DNA of 32,674 nt from positions 1 to 32,674 of the forward strand of contig NZ_RAWM01000104.1 of assembly GCF_003668875.1 (NCBI RefSeq), in the 5' to 3' direction. How positions within the stretch are numbered: position 1 is the first letter of the stretch; every line of letters starts with the position of its first letter. The DNA comes from Corallococcus interemptor (GTDB lineage Bacteria > Myxococcota > Myxococcia > Myxococcales > Myxococcaceae). Below, one piece after another: positions 16,172 through 23,784 of this stretch. Both the position numbers and the translations under genes were made by a program. The notes under the pieces are model-generated. The model did not search any database and was not told where the DNA came from. It saw only the letters and a list, made by a program, of their open reading frames with translations.

Positions 16172-17095
16172 ATGCGCGCTCCCCATCGTCCTCCCTCCCG
16201 CCGCGAGGTCCTGGTGGCGGGCATCGGCGCCGCGCTCGCGCCGTCCCTCTCCGCCCTCGCCCAGGGTCCCCGCATGCTCACCCGCCCCATCCCCAGCTCC
16301 GGCGAAGCCCTGCCCGTCATCGGCATGGGCACCTGGCAGACCTTCGACGTCGGCGGCGCCGCGAACGAACGCGCGCCCCTGGCCCAGGTCCTCCAGAAGT
16401 TCTTCGCCTCGGGCGCGCGCCTCATCGACTCGTCCCCCATGTACGGCCGCTCCGAGGCCGTCGTGGGCGACCTCTTGAGGCAGTCCGGCCAGGAGAAGAC
16501 GCCGTTCCTCGCCACCAAGGTGTGGACGCGCGGCAAGGCGGAAGGGGCCGCGCAGATTCAAGCGTCCCTCCAGAAGATGGGCCACGGCCGCATGGACCTG
16601 ATGCAGGTGCACAACCTGCTGGACGTGGACGTGCACCTGCCCGTGCTGCGGGAGCTGAAGGCCGCGAAGAAGCTCCGCTACGTGGGCGTCACCCACTACC
16701 TGCGCAGCGCCTTCGACGACCTGGAGAAGCACATCAAGAACAGCAAGCTGGACTTCGTGCAGCTGCCCTACTCGCTCGCGATGCGCGACGCCGAAGCGCG
16801 CCTGCTGCCCGCGGCGAAGGAGCACGGCGTGGCCGTGCTCGTGATGGAGCCCTTCGACAAGGGCAACCTCTTCCGCAAGATGAAGGGCAAGCCCCTGCCG
16901 GACTGGGCCTCGGAGTTCGACTGCACCAGCTGGGCCCAGTTCTTCCTCAAGTTCATCCTGGGCCACCCCGCTGTGAACTGCCCCATCCCCGCCACCTCCG
17001 ACCCCGCCCACCTGGAGGACAACGTGAAGGCGGGCTTCGGACGGCTGCCGGACGACAAGCTGCGCGCCCGGATGGTGAAGCTCCTCGAGTCCTGA
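16172..17095 (+). CDS. Tat-exported aldo/keto reductase
   Basis: The 307-aa protein has a twin-arginine signal: SRREVLVAG (Arg10-Arg11), a hydrophobic stretch, then ALAQG near residue 32. Export in folded form with cofactor bound is therefore expected. The reductase body has IGMGTWQTFDVGG, RLIDSSPMYGRSE (Asp86, Tyr91), FLATKVW (Lys116) and LMQVHNLLDVD (His147), the complete AKR tetrad, so it should be active. Most AKRs are cytosolic, but Tat-dependent ones are known in proteobacteria. The start could be GTG 16139, but ATG 16172 gives a normal Tat signal. It diverges from the surface-repeat gene across 125 bp and ends exactly where the opposite-strand gene ends (TGA at 17093-17095, TAG from 17096). 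Confidence 0.85.
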   Translation: MRAPHRPPSRREVLVAGIGAALAPSLSALAQGPRMLTRPIPSSGEALPVIGMGTWQTFDVGGAANERAPLAQVLQKFFASGARLIDSSPMYGRSEAVVGDLLRQSGQEKTPFLATKVWTRGKAEGAAQIQASLQKMGHGRMDLMQVHNLLDVDVHLPVLRELKAAKKLRYVGVTHYLRSAFDDLEKHIKNSKLDFVQLPYSLAMRDAEARLLPAAKEHGVAVLVMEPFDKGNLFRKMKGKPLPDWASEFDCTSWAQFFLKFILGHPAVNCPIPATSDPAHLEDNVKAGFGRLPDDKLRARMVKLLES

Positions 17096-17599
17096 CTAGA
17101 GGTCCGCCAGCTCCGGAGACGGCGAGTAGCGCAGCTCGCCGCCGGGCTCCAGCACCAGCCCGGTGCCGGGCTCGCCGGCCTCGTCGTCACGGCCCACCTC
17201 CAGCACGCCCTCCTCCGCGTCCCACTGGCCCAGGTAGTACTCGCCGCCGGCGGCCATGCACGCGCGCCCTTCCGACACCACCGTCTCCACCACTTCCTTC
17301 TTGTCGCTGGTGAGGCGGAAGAGCGTCCACGTCTTGCCGTCCTCGCGGAAGCCCTTCACCAGGTCCGCCAGCTCCTCGTCGCGAGGCGCGCCGCCCGCCT
17401 TCTCCTCGCGCGTCCACTGACGGGGCTCCTTCGCGGGCTGCGTCTTCTGCCACGCCCGCGCCAGCTCCAAGAGCTTCTGCTGGGCGGCGTCCTGGAGCGC
17501 GTGCATCGCGTCCGGCAGCTCGATCTCCTCCAGCGCCAAGAGTGCCGTCTCCAGCTGCAGCGCCTTCAGGCTCCACTCGTTCCACGCGGTCTTCAGCAT
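17096..17599 (-). CDS. conserved hypothetical protein (167 aa)
   Basis: I do not recognise a named family. The 167-aa product is acidic and soluble. Its N-terminal half is a helical region (TAWNEWSLKALQLETALLALEEIELPD, then LQDAAQQKLLELARAWQKTQ); the C-terminal half looks beta-rich (GKTWTLFRLTSDKKEVVETVVSEG, EYYLGQWDAEEGVLEVGRDD, GTGLVLEPGGELRYSP). No signal peptide or membrane segment is seen. Codon use matches the neighbouring genes, so it is probably real. Its stop abuts the stop of the Tat-exported reductase with no gap. Confidence 0.65.
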   Translation of the reverse strand: MLKTAWNEWSLKALQLETALLALEEIELPDAMHALQDAAQQKLLELARAWQKTQPAKEPRQWTREEKAGGAPRDEELADLVKGFREDGKTWTLFRLTSDKKEVVETVVSEGRACMAAGGEYYLGQWDAEEGVLEVGRDDEAGEPGTGLVLEPGGELRYSPSPELADL

Positions 17600-17766
17600 C
17601 CCTTGTCGCTCCCGGCCGTCGCGCCTCGTTCCAAAGGAAGAAACAAGCGAGCGGGCCCGGCACGCCCCCTATCACACGCCCGGCTGCCGGGGTGCCGACC
17701 CGGCGGTGCGGACGATGTTCGCCGTCTGACCGCTGCCTACCTTCAACCCCCAAGGGAGGCGAGCAC

Positions 17767-18288
17767 ATGACGACGACGACGAAGAGTCCGCAAGACGTGG
17801 TGGAGCACCTGGGCAAGCTCATCCACGGCATCAAGGTCGCGATGATGACGACCGTGGACACCGACGGCAGCCTGCGCAGCCGGCCGATGTGGACCTACGA
17901 CAAGGACTTCGACGGAGAGCTGTGGTTCTTCACCAACGACCACACCCACAAGGTGGACGAGGTGCAGAAGGACCACCATGTCAGCCTCGCCTACTCCGAC
18001 CCCTCGAAGGACCGGTACGTGTCCGTCAGCGGCCGCTGCACGCTGATCCGCGACAAGGCCAAGGCCAGGGAGCTGTGGAACCCGTCCCTCAAGGCCTGGT
18101 TCCCCCAGGGGCTGGATGATCCGAACCTGGCCCTGCTGCGCGTCTCCGTCGAGAAGGCCGAGTACTGGGACACACCCAACAGCAAGATGGTCCAGCTGGT
18201 CGGGTTCGTGAAAGCCGTCCTCACCGGCGACAAGTACCACCCGGGCGACAACCAGAAGCTCGACCGGGGCGCCCCCCGCCACAACTGA
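17767..18288 (+). CDS. pyridoxamine 5'-phosphate oxidase-fold protein (general stress protein 26-like)
   Basis: The 173-aa protein has the flavin-binding split-barrel of the PNPOx-like family: VAMMTTVDTDGSLRSRPMWTYDKDFDGELWFFTNDHTHKVDEV at residues about 24-66, HVSLAYSDPSKDRYVSVSGRCTLI, then LLRVSVEKAEYWDTP with a Trp, as in general stress protein 26/YdaG. These proteins bind FMN or FAD; true pyridoxamine oxidase activity is not expected because several PdxH residues are missing. The start at ATG 17767 is very well supported by AAGGGAGG 7 nt upstream. A strong hairpin 18 nt after the stop suggests a single-gene transcript. Confidence 0.88.
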   Translation: MTTTTKSPQDVVEHLGKLIHGIKVAMMTTVDTDGSLRSRPMWTYDKDFDGELWFFTNDHTHKVDEVQKDHHVSLAYSDPSKDRYVSVSGRCTLIRDKAKARELWNPSLKAWFPQGLDDPNLALLRVSVEKAEYWDTPNSKMVQLVGFVKAVLTGDKYHPGDNQKLDRGAPRHN

Positions 18289-18305
18289 CCGGGGTCCCGA
18301 ACGGG

Positions 18306-18325
18306 GCCGCCGGAGGCCCGGCGGC
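18306..18325 (+). terminator. Strong GC hairpin after the PNPOx-like gene
   Basis: GCCGCCGG (18306-18313) and CCGGCGGC (18318-18325) pair perfectly around an AGGC loop, 18 nt after the stop, and flanking G/C bases can extend the stem. There is no U tract, so termination is probable but not certain. Confidence 0.5.
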
Positions 18326-18717
18326 TCCCACGCTCTCAAACGCTGACACGTGTGTCATGGGGTGTGTGAAAGCAGGACAGCCGCAGAACCGTCCCACCCC
18401 GACCCACCCGGCGTGCGCCCCCAGGGAGCTCGCCGTGGTGGGTCAGACTTTTGTCTCGTGGTTGCTGTTTCTCTGACAGCGCCGTTCGCCCTGGCTTGTA
18501 ACCCACCCTCGGCCCGAGTCATGCACCGACCGCCGCCGTGGTACGAGCCGGACACCGTCCTCACATCACGTTGAAGTGACAGACGGTTTAGAGTATCAAC
18601 CATCCGCTTTCGAGATTTTCCACCTTCCGTCCGGCATCTTTGCCGGCGCCGGATGGAACGGACTCGGAGACGCTCATTGGGCGGAGCGATTTCCCGCCAT
18701 TCGAAGGAATCAGGACG
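18326..18717 (+). promoter_or_regulatory. Upstream region of the inositol-lipid operon, with a candidate sigma-70 promoter
   Basis: This gene-free stretch (about 390 bp) is more AT-rich than its surroundings. A plausible housekeeping promoter is TTGAAG (18571-18576), 17 bp, TATCAA (18594-18599), which would give an untranslated leader of about 110 nt before the ATG at 18718. Each box matches consensus at four of six positions, so the call is weak. Nothing else convincing is seen; a short ORF here has no family resemblance. Confidence 0.35.
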
Positions 18718-20052
18718 ATGGAGAACAAGAAGAAGGTCGCGAAGCCCGAGGGCAAGCTGGCGGTGCTCATCCCGGGCCTGGGCGCGGTTTCCACCACGCT
18801 GATGGCGGGTGTGGAGCTGGCGCGGCAGGGCAAGGGCGCCCCCATCGGCTCGCTCACGCAGATGGGCACGGCCCGTCTGGGCAAGCGCACCGACGGCCGC
18901 ACCGTGAAGCTCAATGAGCTGGTGCCGCTGGCCACGCTGGACGACGTCGTCTTCGGCGCGTGGGACATCATCAGCGAGGACGCCTACCAGGTGGCCGTGC
19001 GCTCGGGCGTGCTCTCCGACAAGCACCTGGAGCAGGTGAAGCCCTTCCTCCAGGGCATCAAGCCGAAGCCGGGCGTGCACGACCCGGAGTTCGTGCGCCG
19101 CATCGCGGCGAACCACATCAAGGCGACCAAGACGCACCGCGAGAGCATTGAAGCCATCCGCCAGGACATCCGGGACTTCAAGAAGGAGCTCAACGCCAAG
19201 CGCGCCGTGATGGTGGTGTGCAGCAGCGTGGAGACCTTCCGCCCGCTGCCGGAGGCCTTCCAGACCCTGGCCAACTTCGAGAAGGCGCTGGACAGCAACA
19301 GCCCGGACATCAACCCCACGGCGCTCTACACGTACGCGGCCATCAAGGAGGGCGTGCCCTTCGCCAACGGCACGCCGAACGCGGCCGTGGACACGCCCGC
19401 GCTGCAGGAGCTGGCCAAGCAGGACGGCGTGCCCGTGGCGGGCCGTGACCTCAAGAGCGGCCAGACGATGATGAAGACGGTCATCGCGCCGGCGCTCAAG
19501 GCGCGCATGCTGGGCCTGGAGGGCTGGTTCTCCACCAACATCCTGGGCAACCGGGATGGCGAGGTGCTGGATGATCCGCAGGCCTTCAAGGCGAAGGAAG
19601 TGACCAAGTCGAGCGTGCTCGACACCATCCTGCAGCCGGACCTGTACCCGGAGCTGTACAACAAGTACTCGCACAAGGTGTCGATCCACTACTACCCGCC
19701 CCGCGGCGACGCGAAGGAGGGCTGGGACAACATCGACATCACCGGGTGGCTGGGCTACCCGATGCAGATCAAGGTCAACTTCCTCTGCCGCGACTCCATC
19801 CTGGCGGCGCCGCTGGTGCTGGACATCGCGCTGTTCATGGACCTGGCCAAGCGGCTGGAGTGGCGCGGCATCCAGGAGTGGATGTCCTTCTACTTCAAGA
19901 GCCCCATGGCCCACCCGGGCCTGCCGGTGGAGCACGACCTGTTCATCCAGCTGACGAAGCTGAAGAACACGCTGCGCGTCGTCGCGGGCGAAGAGCCCAT
20001 CACGCACCTGGGGATGGACTACTACGGGGATGACCTCCCGCTCTCCCGCTAA
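18718..20052 (+). CDS. ino1: inositol-3-phosphate synthase
   Basis: This 444-aa enzyme converts glucose-6-phosphate to 1D-myo-inositol-3-phosphate with NAD+ and is the first committed step of inositol lipid synthesis. Family features are clear: an NAD-binding turn GLGAVSTTLMAGVELARQGK near the N terminus, PNAAVDTPALQELA, the DLKSGQTMMKTVIAP motif (catalytic Lys), STNILGNRDGEVL, TKSSVLDTIL and GWLGYPMQIKVNFLCRDSILAAPLVLDIA. I chose ATG 18718 (MENKKKVAKPEGK) because AAGGA precedes it and the NAD motif follows soon after; the frame is open upstream to 18640. It is the first gene of a five-gene operon and overlaps the next gene by 23 nt. Confidence 0.92.
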   Translation: MENKKKVAKPEGKLAVLIPGLGAVSTTLMAGVELARQGKGAPIGSLTQMGTARLGKRTDGRTVKLNELVPLATLDDVVFGAWDIISEDAYQVAVRSGVLSDKHLEQVKPFLQGIKPKPGVHDPEFVRRIAANHIKATKTHRESIEAIRQDIRDFKKELNAKRAVMVVCSSVETFRPLPEAFQTLANFEKALDSNSPDINPTALYTYAAIKEGVPFANGTPNAAVDTPALQELAKQDGVPVAGRDLKSGQTMMKTVIAPALKARMLGLEGWFSTNILGNRDGEVLDDPQAFKAKEVTKSSVLDTILQPDLYPELYNKYSHKVSIHYYPPRGDAKEGWDNIDITGWLGYPMQIKVNFLCRDSILAAPLVLDIALFMDLAKRLEWRGIQEWMSFYFKSPMAHPGLPVEHDLFIQLTKLKNTLRVVAGEEPITHLGMDYYGDDLPLSR

Positions 20053-20965
20053 GAACGACTCCGCGTTCAAGTGGCTCGTCACCGTCATGGCGGCGGGCCA
20101 CTTCGCGCTGGTGGTCTCCACCGGAAGAGTCCGGTGGGAGCACGTCGCGGCGGACCTGCTGCTGGTGGTGCTGGCCTGGGCCGGCGCCGGCCCGCGGCGG
20201 TTCCTCCGCGGCGCGTTCCCGCTGTGGCTCACCGGCATGATCCTGGACAGCCAGCCGCTGTGGCTGTGGCTGCGCGGCACCATCCACACCGGCGACCTGT
20301 GGAACCTGGAGAAGGTGCTGTTCCCCGCGCCGGGCGGCACGCACTGGCCCGAGTGGTGGTCGCGTCACCCCAACACCCCGTTGGACCTGCTGTGCGGCTG
20401 GGCCTACGCGGCCTACATCTACGAGGTCTTCCTCGTGGCGCTGTGGTTCTTCTTCAAGAAGGACGCGCGGTTCGAACAGCTGTGCTGGGCCTTCTTCGTG
20501 GTGAACGCCATCGGCGTCGTCACCTACGTCATCTATCCGGCGGCTCCCCCCTGGTACATCCTGAAGTACGGGCCGGGATTCGCGGACCTGTCGGCGCCGC
20601 CCAGCCCCGCGGGCACCGCGCGCTTCGACGCCTTCTTCGGCATCCGCTACTTCGCGAACTTCTACGCCAAGAACCCCAACGTCTTCGGGGCCATGCCGTC
20701 GCTGCACGCGGCCTACCCGCTGATGATGGTGCTTGTCCTGTGGCACAAGGGCCCGGCGTGGCGGGTGGGCACCATCCTGTTCGCGCTGCTCGTCGCCTTT
20801 TCCGCCGTGTATCTCACGCACCACTACGTGCTCGACGTGCTCGCGGGAAGCATCGCGGCGGTCGTGGCCTTCGTCGTCGTGAGGGCTGTCTTCGCAAGAC
20901 GGGCCATGGAAGCGCCAGGAGTGGCGCCCGTGACCCTGCCGTCTGGAGGGAACACCCGTGCATGA
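20030..20965 (+). CDS. Aur1-like PAP2-superfamily inositol-phosphoryl transferase (candidate inositol phosphorylceramide synthase)
   Basis: The 311-aa protein has about six to seven membrane segments and the Aur1/IPC-synthase set of motifs. They are YPAAPPWY (169-176), GAMPSLHAAYPL (220-231; Ser224, His226) and YLTHHYVLDVLAG (261-273; His265, Asp269). In fungal Aur1 the corresponding two His and one Asp form the catalytic triad that moves phosphoinositol from phosphatidylinositol onto ceramide, releasing diacylglycerol. Plain PAP2 phosphatases share the last two motifs but usually lack the A-P-P-W-Y block. The ATG at 20030 lies inside the ino1 3' end (23-nt overlap), so the two are translationally coupled. 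The substrate is inferred from motif and neighbours; a lipid-phosphate phosphatase is the main alternative. Confidence 0.78.
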   Translation: MTSRSPAKNDSAFKWLVTVMAAGHFALVVSTGRVRWEHVAADLLLVVLAWAGAGPRRFLRGAFPLWLTGMILDSQPLWLWLRGTIHTGDLWNLEKVLFPAPGGTHWPEWWSRHPNTPLDLLCGWAYAAYIYEVFLVALWFFFKKDARFEQLCWAFFVVNAIGVVTYVIYPAAPPWYILKYGPGFADLSAPPSPAGTARFDAFFGIRYFANFYAKNPNVFGAMPSLHAAYPLMMVLVLWHKGPAWRVGTILFALLVAFSAVYLTHHYVLDVLAGSIAAVVAFVVVRAVFARRAMEAPGVAPVTLPSGGNTRA

Positions 20966-22199
20966 CAACATGCTGGCCTTGCTGAGTGGAGACCTGTCCC
21001 CCTCGGCGCGCATCTGGACCGCGCTGGCGCCCGCGCTGTTCGCGGTCGCGTACTTCCTCGTGGGCCTGGTGCTCTTCTGTATCCGCTGTGCCATCAAGGG
21101 CATCCCCCAGGACGCGGAGACGCTGACGCGCGGCAAGTCGGTGCTGGTGGGCTTCTTCCTGCGCCACTACTTCTTCTGGGTCATCCAGCCGCTGTGGAAG
21201 GTGCTGCTGCGCTCGGGCCTCCCGGCCAACGCGCTGTCCATGCTGTCGGGCCTGCTGGGCGTGTCCTCCGGCGTGGCGGTGGCGGCGGGCCGCTTCGCGC
21301 TGGGCGGCTGGCTCTTCCTCTTCGCGGGCGTGCTGGACGTGATGGACGGCCGCGTGGCGCGCACCCGCAAGGAGGCGAACCCCGCGGGCGCGGCGCTGGA
21401 CTCCGTGCTGGACCGGTACGTGGACTCCGCCATCCTGATGGGCCTGGCCTGGTACTACCGGGACACCTGGGTGCTCCTGCCCGCGCTGGGCGCGCTGATG
21501 GGCTCCTCGCTGGTGCCGTACGTGCGCGCCAAGGGCGAGGGCCTGGGCGTGAGCGTGCGCGACGGCGCGATGCAGCGGCTGGAGCGGGTGCTGTTTTTGG
21601 GCGTGGGCACGGCGCTGTCCCCCATCCTGGAGGCGCTGTTCTGGCCGACGGAGAAGCACCCCATGCACTGGCTGGCGGTGGCGGGCCTCGTCTTCGTCGC
21701 CATCCTGAGCAACGTCACGGCGGTGTCCCGCTTCCGCACGCTGGTGCGGGCGCTGACGCCCAAGAAGCCGGTGAAGCAGCGCTCGGGCGTGGCGCTGTTC
21801 GGCTTCAACGCGGCGGCGGGCGCCATCGCCACGGCGGTGGACTTCGTGGCGGTGCTGGGCATGGTGGAGTGGGGCGGCCTCTCCCCGGTGTGGGCCACGG
21901 TGGCCGGCTGCGTGCTGGGCGGCGTGGTGAACTACACGCTCAACCGGGTCATCACCTTCCGCAGCCAGGGCGCGGTGGCGCCGCAGCTGGCGCGCTACAC
22001 GCTGGTGAGCGCGACCAGCGCGCTGCTCAACGCGGGCGGCGTGGCGCTGCTCACGCTGCACCCGCAGCTGGCGTACACGCTGGGCTGGTGGGTGGTGCGC
22101 GGGGTGGTCTACTTCGCGTGGAACCTGCCGCTGCAGCGCGACTACGTCTTCAACGACAACTCCGACGAGCTCCTGGAGCAGCGGCCCCATGCGGCGTGA
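20958..22199 (+). CDS. CDP-alcohol phosphatidyltransferase fused to a GtrA domain (candidate phosphatidylinositol-phosphate synthase)
   Basis: This 413-aa membrane protein joins two domains. Residues about 85-240 form a CDP-alcohol phosphatidyltransferase with the exact active-site pattern D-x2-D-G-x2-A-R-x8-G-x3-D-x3-D: Asp127, Asp130, Gly131, Ala134, Arg135, Gly144, Asp148 and Asp152. Residues about 280-400 form a four-helix GtrA domain, with NYTLNRVITF and NLPLQRDYVF at the ends of its two halves. Next to ino1 the likely reaction is CDP-diacylglycerol plus inositol-phosphate to phosphatidylinositol-phosphate. GtrA proteins are thought to flip lipid-linked sugars, so the fusion may couple lipid synthesis to flipping (inference). 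GTG 20958 follows GGAGGG and overlaps the previous gene by 8 nt. Confidence 0.85.
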   Translation: MHDNMLALLSGDLSPSARIWTALAPALFAVAYFLVGLVLFCIRCAIKGIPQDAETLTRGKSVLVGFFLRHYFFWVIQPLWKVLLRSGLPANALSMLSGLLGVSSGVAVAAGRFALGGWLFLFAGVLDVMDGRVARTRKEANPAGAALDSVLDRYVDSAILMGLAWYYRDTWVLLPALGALMGSSLVPYVRAKGEGLGVSVRDGAMQRLERVLFLGVGTALSPILEALFWPTEKHPMHWLAVAGLVFVAILSNVTAVSRFRTLVRALTPKKPVKQRSGVALFGFNAAAGAIATAVDFVAVLGMVEWGGLSPVWATVAGCVLGGVVNYTLNRVITFRSQGAVAPQLARYTLVSATSALLNAGGVALLTLHPQLAYTLGWWVVRGVVYFAWNLPLQRDYVFNDNSDELLEQRPHAA

Positions 22200-23184
22200 C
22201 ACGCTCGCCCGCGGCTTGAGGGCCCTGCTGGTGGGGGCCCTGCTTTCGCTTCCAGGGGTGGCGGCGGCGGGCGGCGTGCTGGGGTTGTCCTACAGCTCCA
22301 GCGACCGGTACGGAGAGAGCTTCTACTTCGTGGCGGACACGGATGACGGCACCTACGTGGCGGTGAGCCTGTCGGTGACGAACATCGGCCCGGGGTCGCG
22401 CACGGGCCTCTGCCGCGCCACGGTGCTGCAGCCGGGCAAGCCCGTCTGGGCGCCGCAGAAGCGCATGGGTGCGAATGATTGGGGCTACGACCCGGCCCTG
22501 GACACCCTGAAGATGGGCGAGTGCTTCGCCCGGGCCACGGACACGGGCCTGACGGTGGAGGCGCCCCTGGACAACGGCCAGGTGAAGCTGGAGTACGCGC
22601 GCAAGCCCGAGCCGTGGTCACCGGAAGGCTCCGTGGTGGAGAGCGGCAAGGACCGCTACCGCCACGAGGTGCTGGTGGCCGGCAGCCCCGTGAAGGTGAC
22701 GCTCCGCGTGCCCCTGCGGGAGGCGGTGACGCTGAAGGGCGGCGGGTACGCGGACCACTCGCGCAGCACGGTGGCGCCGGCGAAGCTCGCGAAGCGCTGG
22801 GTGCGCTTCCGCGCGCTCAAGGGCCCGCCGTACGCGGTGGTGCTGGGGCGCGAGGGGCAGGAGGGCGACTACGCGCCCGTGTACGTCTGGGAGGACAAGG
22901 GGGCCGCGCGGCTGCTGGAGTCCTTCACGGTGACGCAGACGGGAACGAAGGACAAGAGCACGTGGCGGGCGGAACTCACCGACCGCGACGGCAAGACGGC
23001 GATGACGTTGCGCGGCACCTCCCTCCTCCAGCGCAGCGCGCCGGTGGAGTCGCTGGGCGTGTTGGGCGGGCTGGTGCGGCCGGTGGTGGGCTCGCCGGTG
23101 ACGTACCTGCTCCGGGGCGTGATGGAGCGTCCGGGCAAGGCGCCGGTGGAGGGGTTGATGGAAGTGTCGGTGGAAGGCGAGTAG
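22189..23184 (+). CDS. secreted AttH/Svf1 lipocalin-like protein of unknown function
   Basis: The 331-aa protein has a signal peptide (RGLRALLVGALLSLPGVAAAGG) and is otherwise soluble and beta-rich. Near residues 184-210 it has GGGYADHSRSTVAPAKLAKRW followed by VRFRAL. This resembles the G-Y-x-D/E-H-x-R/W-S/G motif of the CrtC/AttH/Svf1 lipocalin-like superfamily. Yeast Svf1 in this superfamily binds ceramide. I cannot confirm the family without a profile search, and the first 100 residues (SSSDRYGESFYFVADTDDG) look like the paired N-terminal barrel half. It overlaps the CDP-transferase by 11 nt and precedes the phosphatase gene by 18 nt, so it belongs to the inositol-lipid operon. A periplasmic lipid-binding or lipid-carrying role is inferred. 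Confidence 0.6.
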   Translation: MRRDTLARGLRALLVGALLSLPGVAAAGGVLGLSYSSSDRYGESFYFVADTDDGTYVAVSLSVTNIGPGSRTGLCRATVLQPGKPVWAPQKRMGANDWGYDPALDTLKMGECFARATDTGLTVEAPLDNGQVKLEYARKPEPWSPEGSVVESGKDRYRHEVLVAGSPVKVTLRVPLREAVTLKGGGYADHSRSTVAPAKLAKRWVRFRALKGPPYAVVLGREGQEGDYAPVYVWEDKGAARLLESFTVTQTGTKDKSTWRAELTDRDGKTAMTLRGTSLLQRSAPVESLGVLGGLVRPVVGSPVTYLLRGVMERPGKAPVEGLMEVSVEGE

Positions 23185-23202
23185 CAGGCAGGGGATTTCC
23201 GC

Positions 23203-23784
23203 GTGAGCGAGTCGTTGCTTCGGTCGGTGCATCACGTCCCGGGTGTCCGGGGGTTCGTGCGCAAGCAGGTGCTGCGGGTGGTGGCGCGCGGGGTGGAGTG
23301 GACCACCAAGCTGCCCGGCAAGCGCGCCCTCAACGTGTCCCAGGTGAACCCGTGGCTGCACGTGGGCGGCAGCGTGTCCCGCGCGCGCTACGGCGAATTG
23401 AAGGCCCGGGGCATCACCTGCGTCATCGACCTGCGCGCGGAGCGCTGTGACGACCGCGAGGCGCTGGCCGCGCTGGGCATCGAGCTGCTCAACCTGCCGG
23501 TGACGGACCGCTACCCGCCGTCGGTGGAGCAGCTGTCCCAAGGCGTGCGCTGGGCGCTGCCCCGGCTGGATGCCGGCGGCGTGCTGTACGCGCACTGCGA
23601 GCACGGCGTGGGGCGCGGGCCGCTGATGGGGCTGGCGGTGATGGTGGCGCGCGGCTGGGACGCACCCGAGGCCTACCGGGCGGTGCGCCACGCGCGCTGG
23701 CAGGCGACGCTCAACGACCGGCAGCTGCGGGGCCTTGCGGACTTCGTGGCGGCGTGGACGGGTGTGCCGGAGCAGGCGGCCTGA
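23203..23784 (+). CDS. Cys-based dual-specificity phosphatase (candidate phosphatidylinositol-phosphate phosphatase)
   Basis: The 193-aa protein has the protein-tyrosine/dual-specificity phosphatase loop C-x5-R: YAHCEHGVGRGPLMGL, with Cys132 as nucleophile and Arg138. Upstream, VIDLRAE (75-80) and LPVTDRYPP (98-106, Asp102 as candidate general acid) fit the same fold. Relatives such as PTPMT1 act on phospholipid phosphates. In this operon the obvious substrate is the phosphatidylinositol-phosphate made by the CDP-transferase, giving phosphatidylinositol for the Aur1-like enzyme. The N terminus (1-45) is basic and amphipathic and may associate with the membrane. GTG 23203 follows an AGGGG site. 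Its 3' end overlaps the convergent hydroxylase gene by 74 bp. Substrate is inferred; a protein phosphatase role is possible. Confidence 0.78.
   Translation: MSESLLRSVHHVPGVRGFVRKQVLRVVARGVEWTTKLPGKRALNVSQVNPWLHVGGSVSRARYGELKARGITCVIDLRAERCDDREALAALGIELLNLPVTDRYPPSVEQLSQGVRWALPRLDAGGVLYAHCEHGVGRGPLMGLAVMVARGWDAPEAYRAVRHARWQATLNDRQLRGLADFVAAWTGVPEQAA

Noticed and set aside
17542-17766. N-terminal extension of the PNPOx-like protein
   Set aside because: The ATG at 17767 has an AAGGGAGG site and the conserved fold begins soon after; the extension has no similarity to the family.
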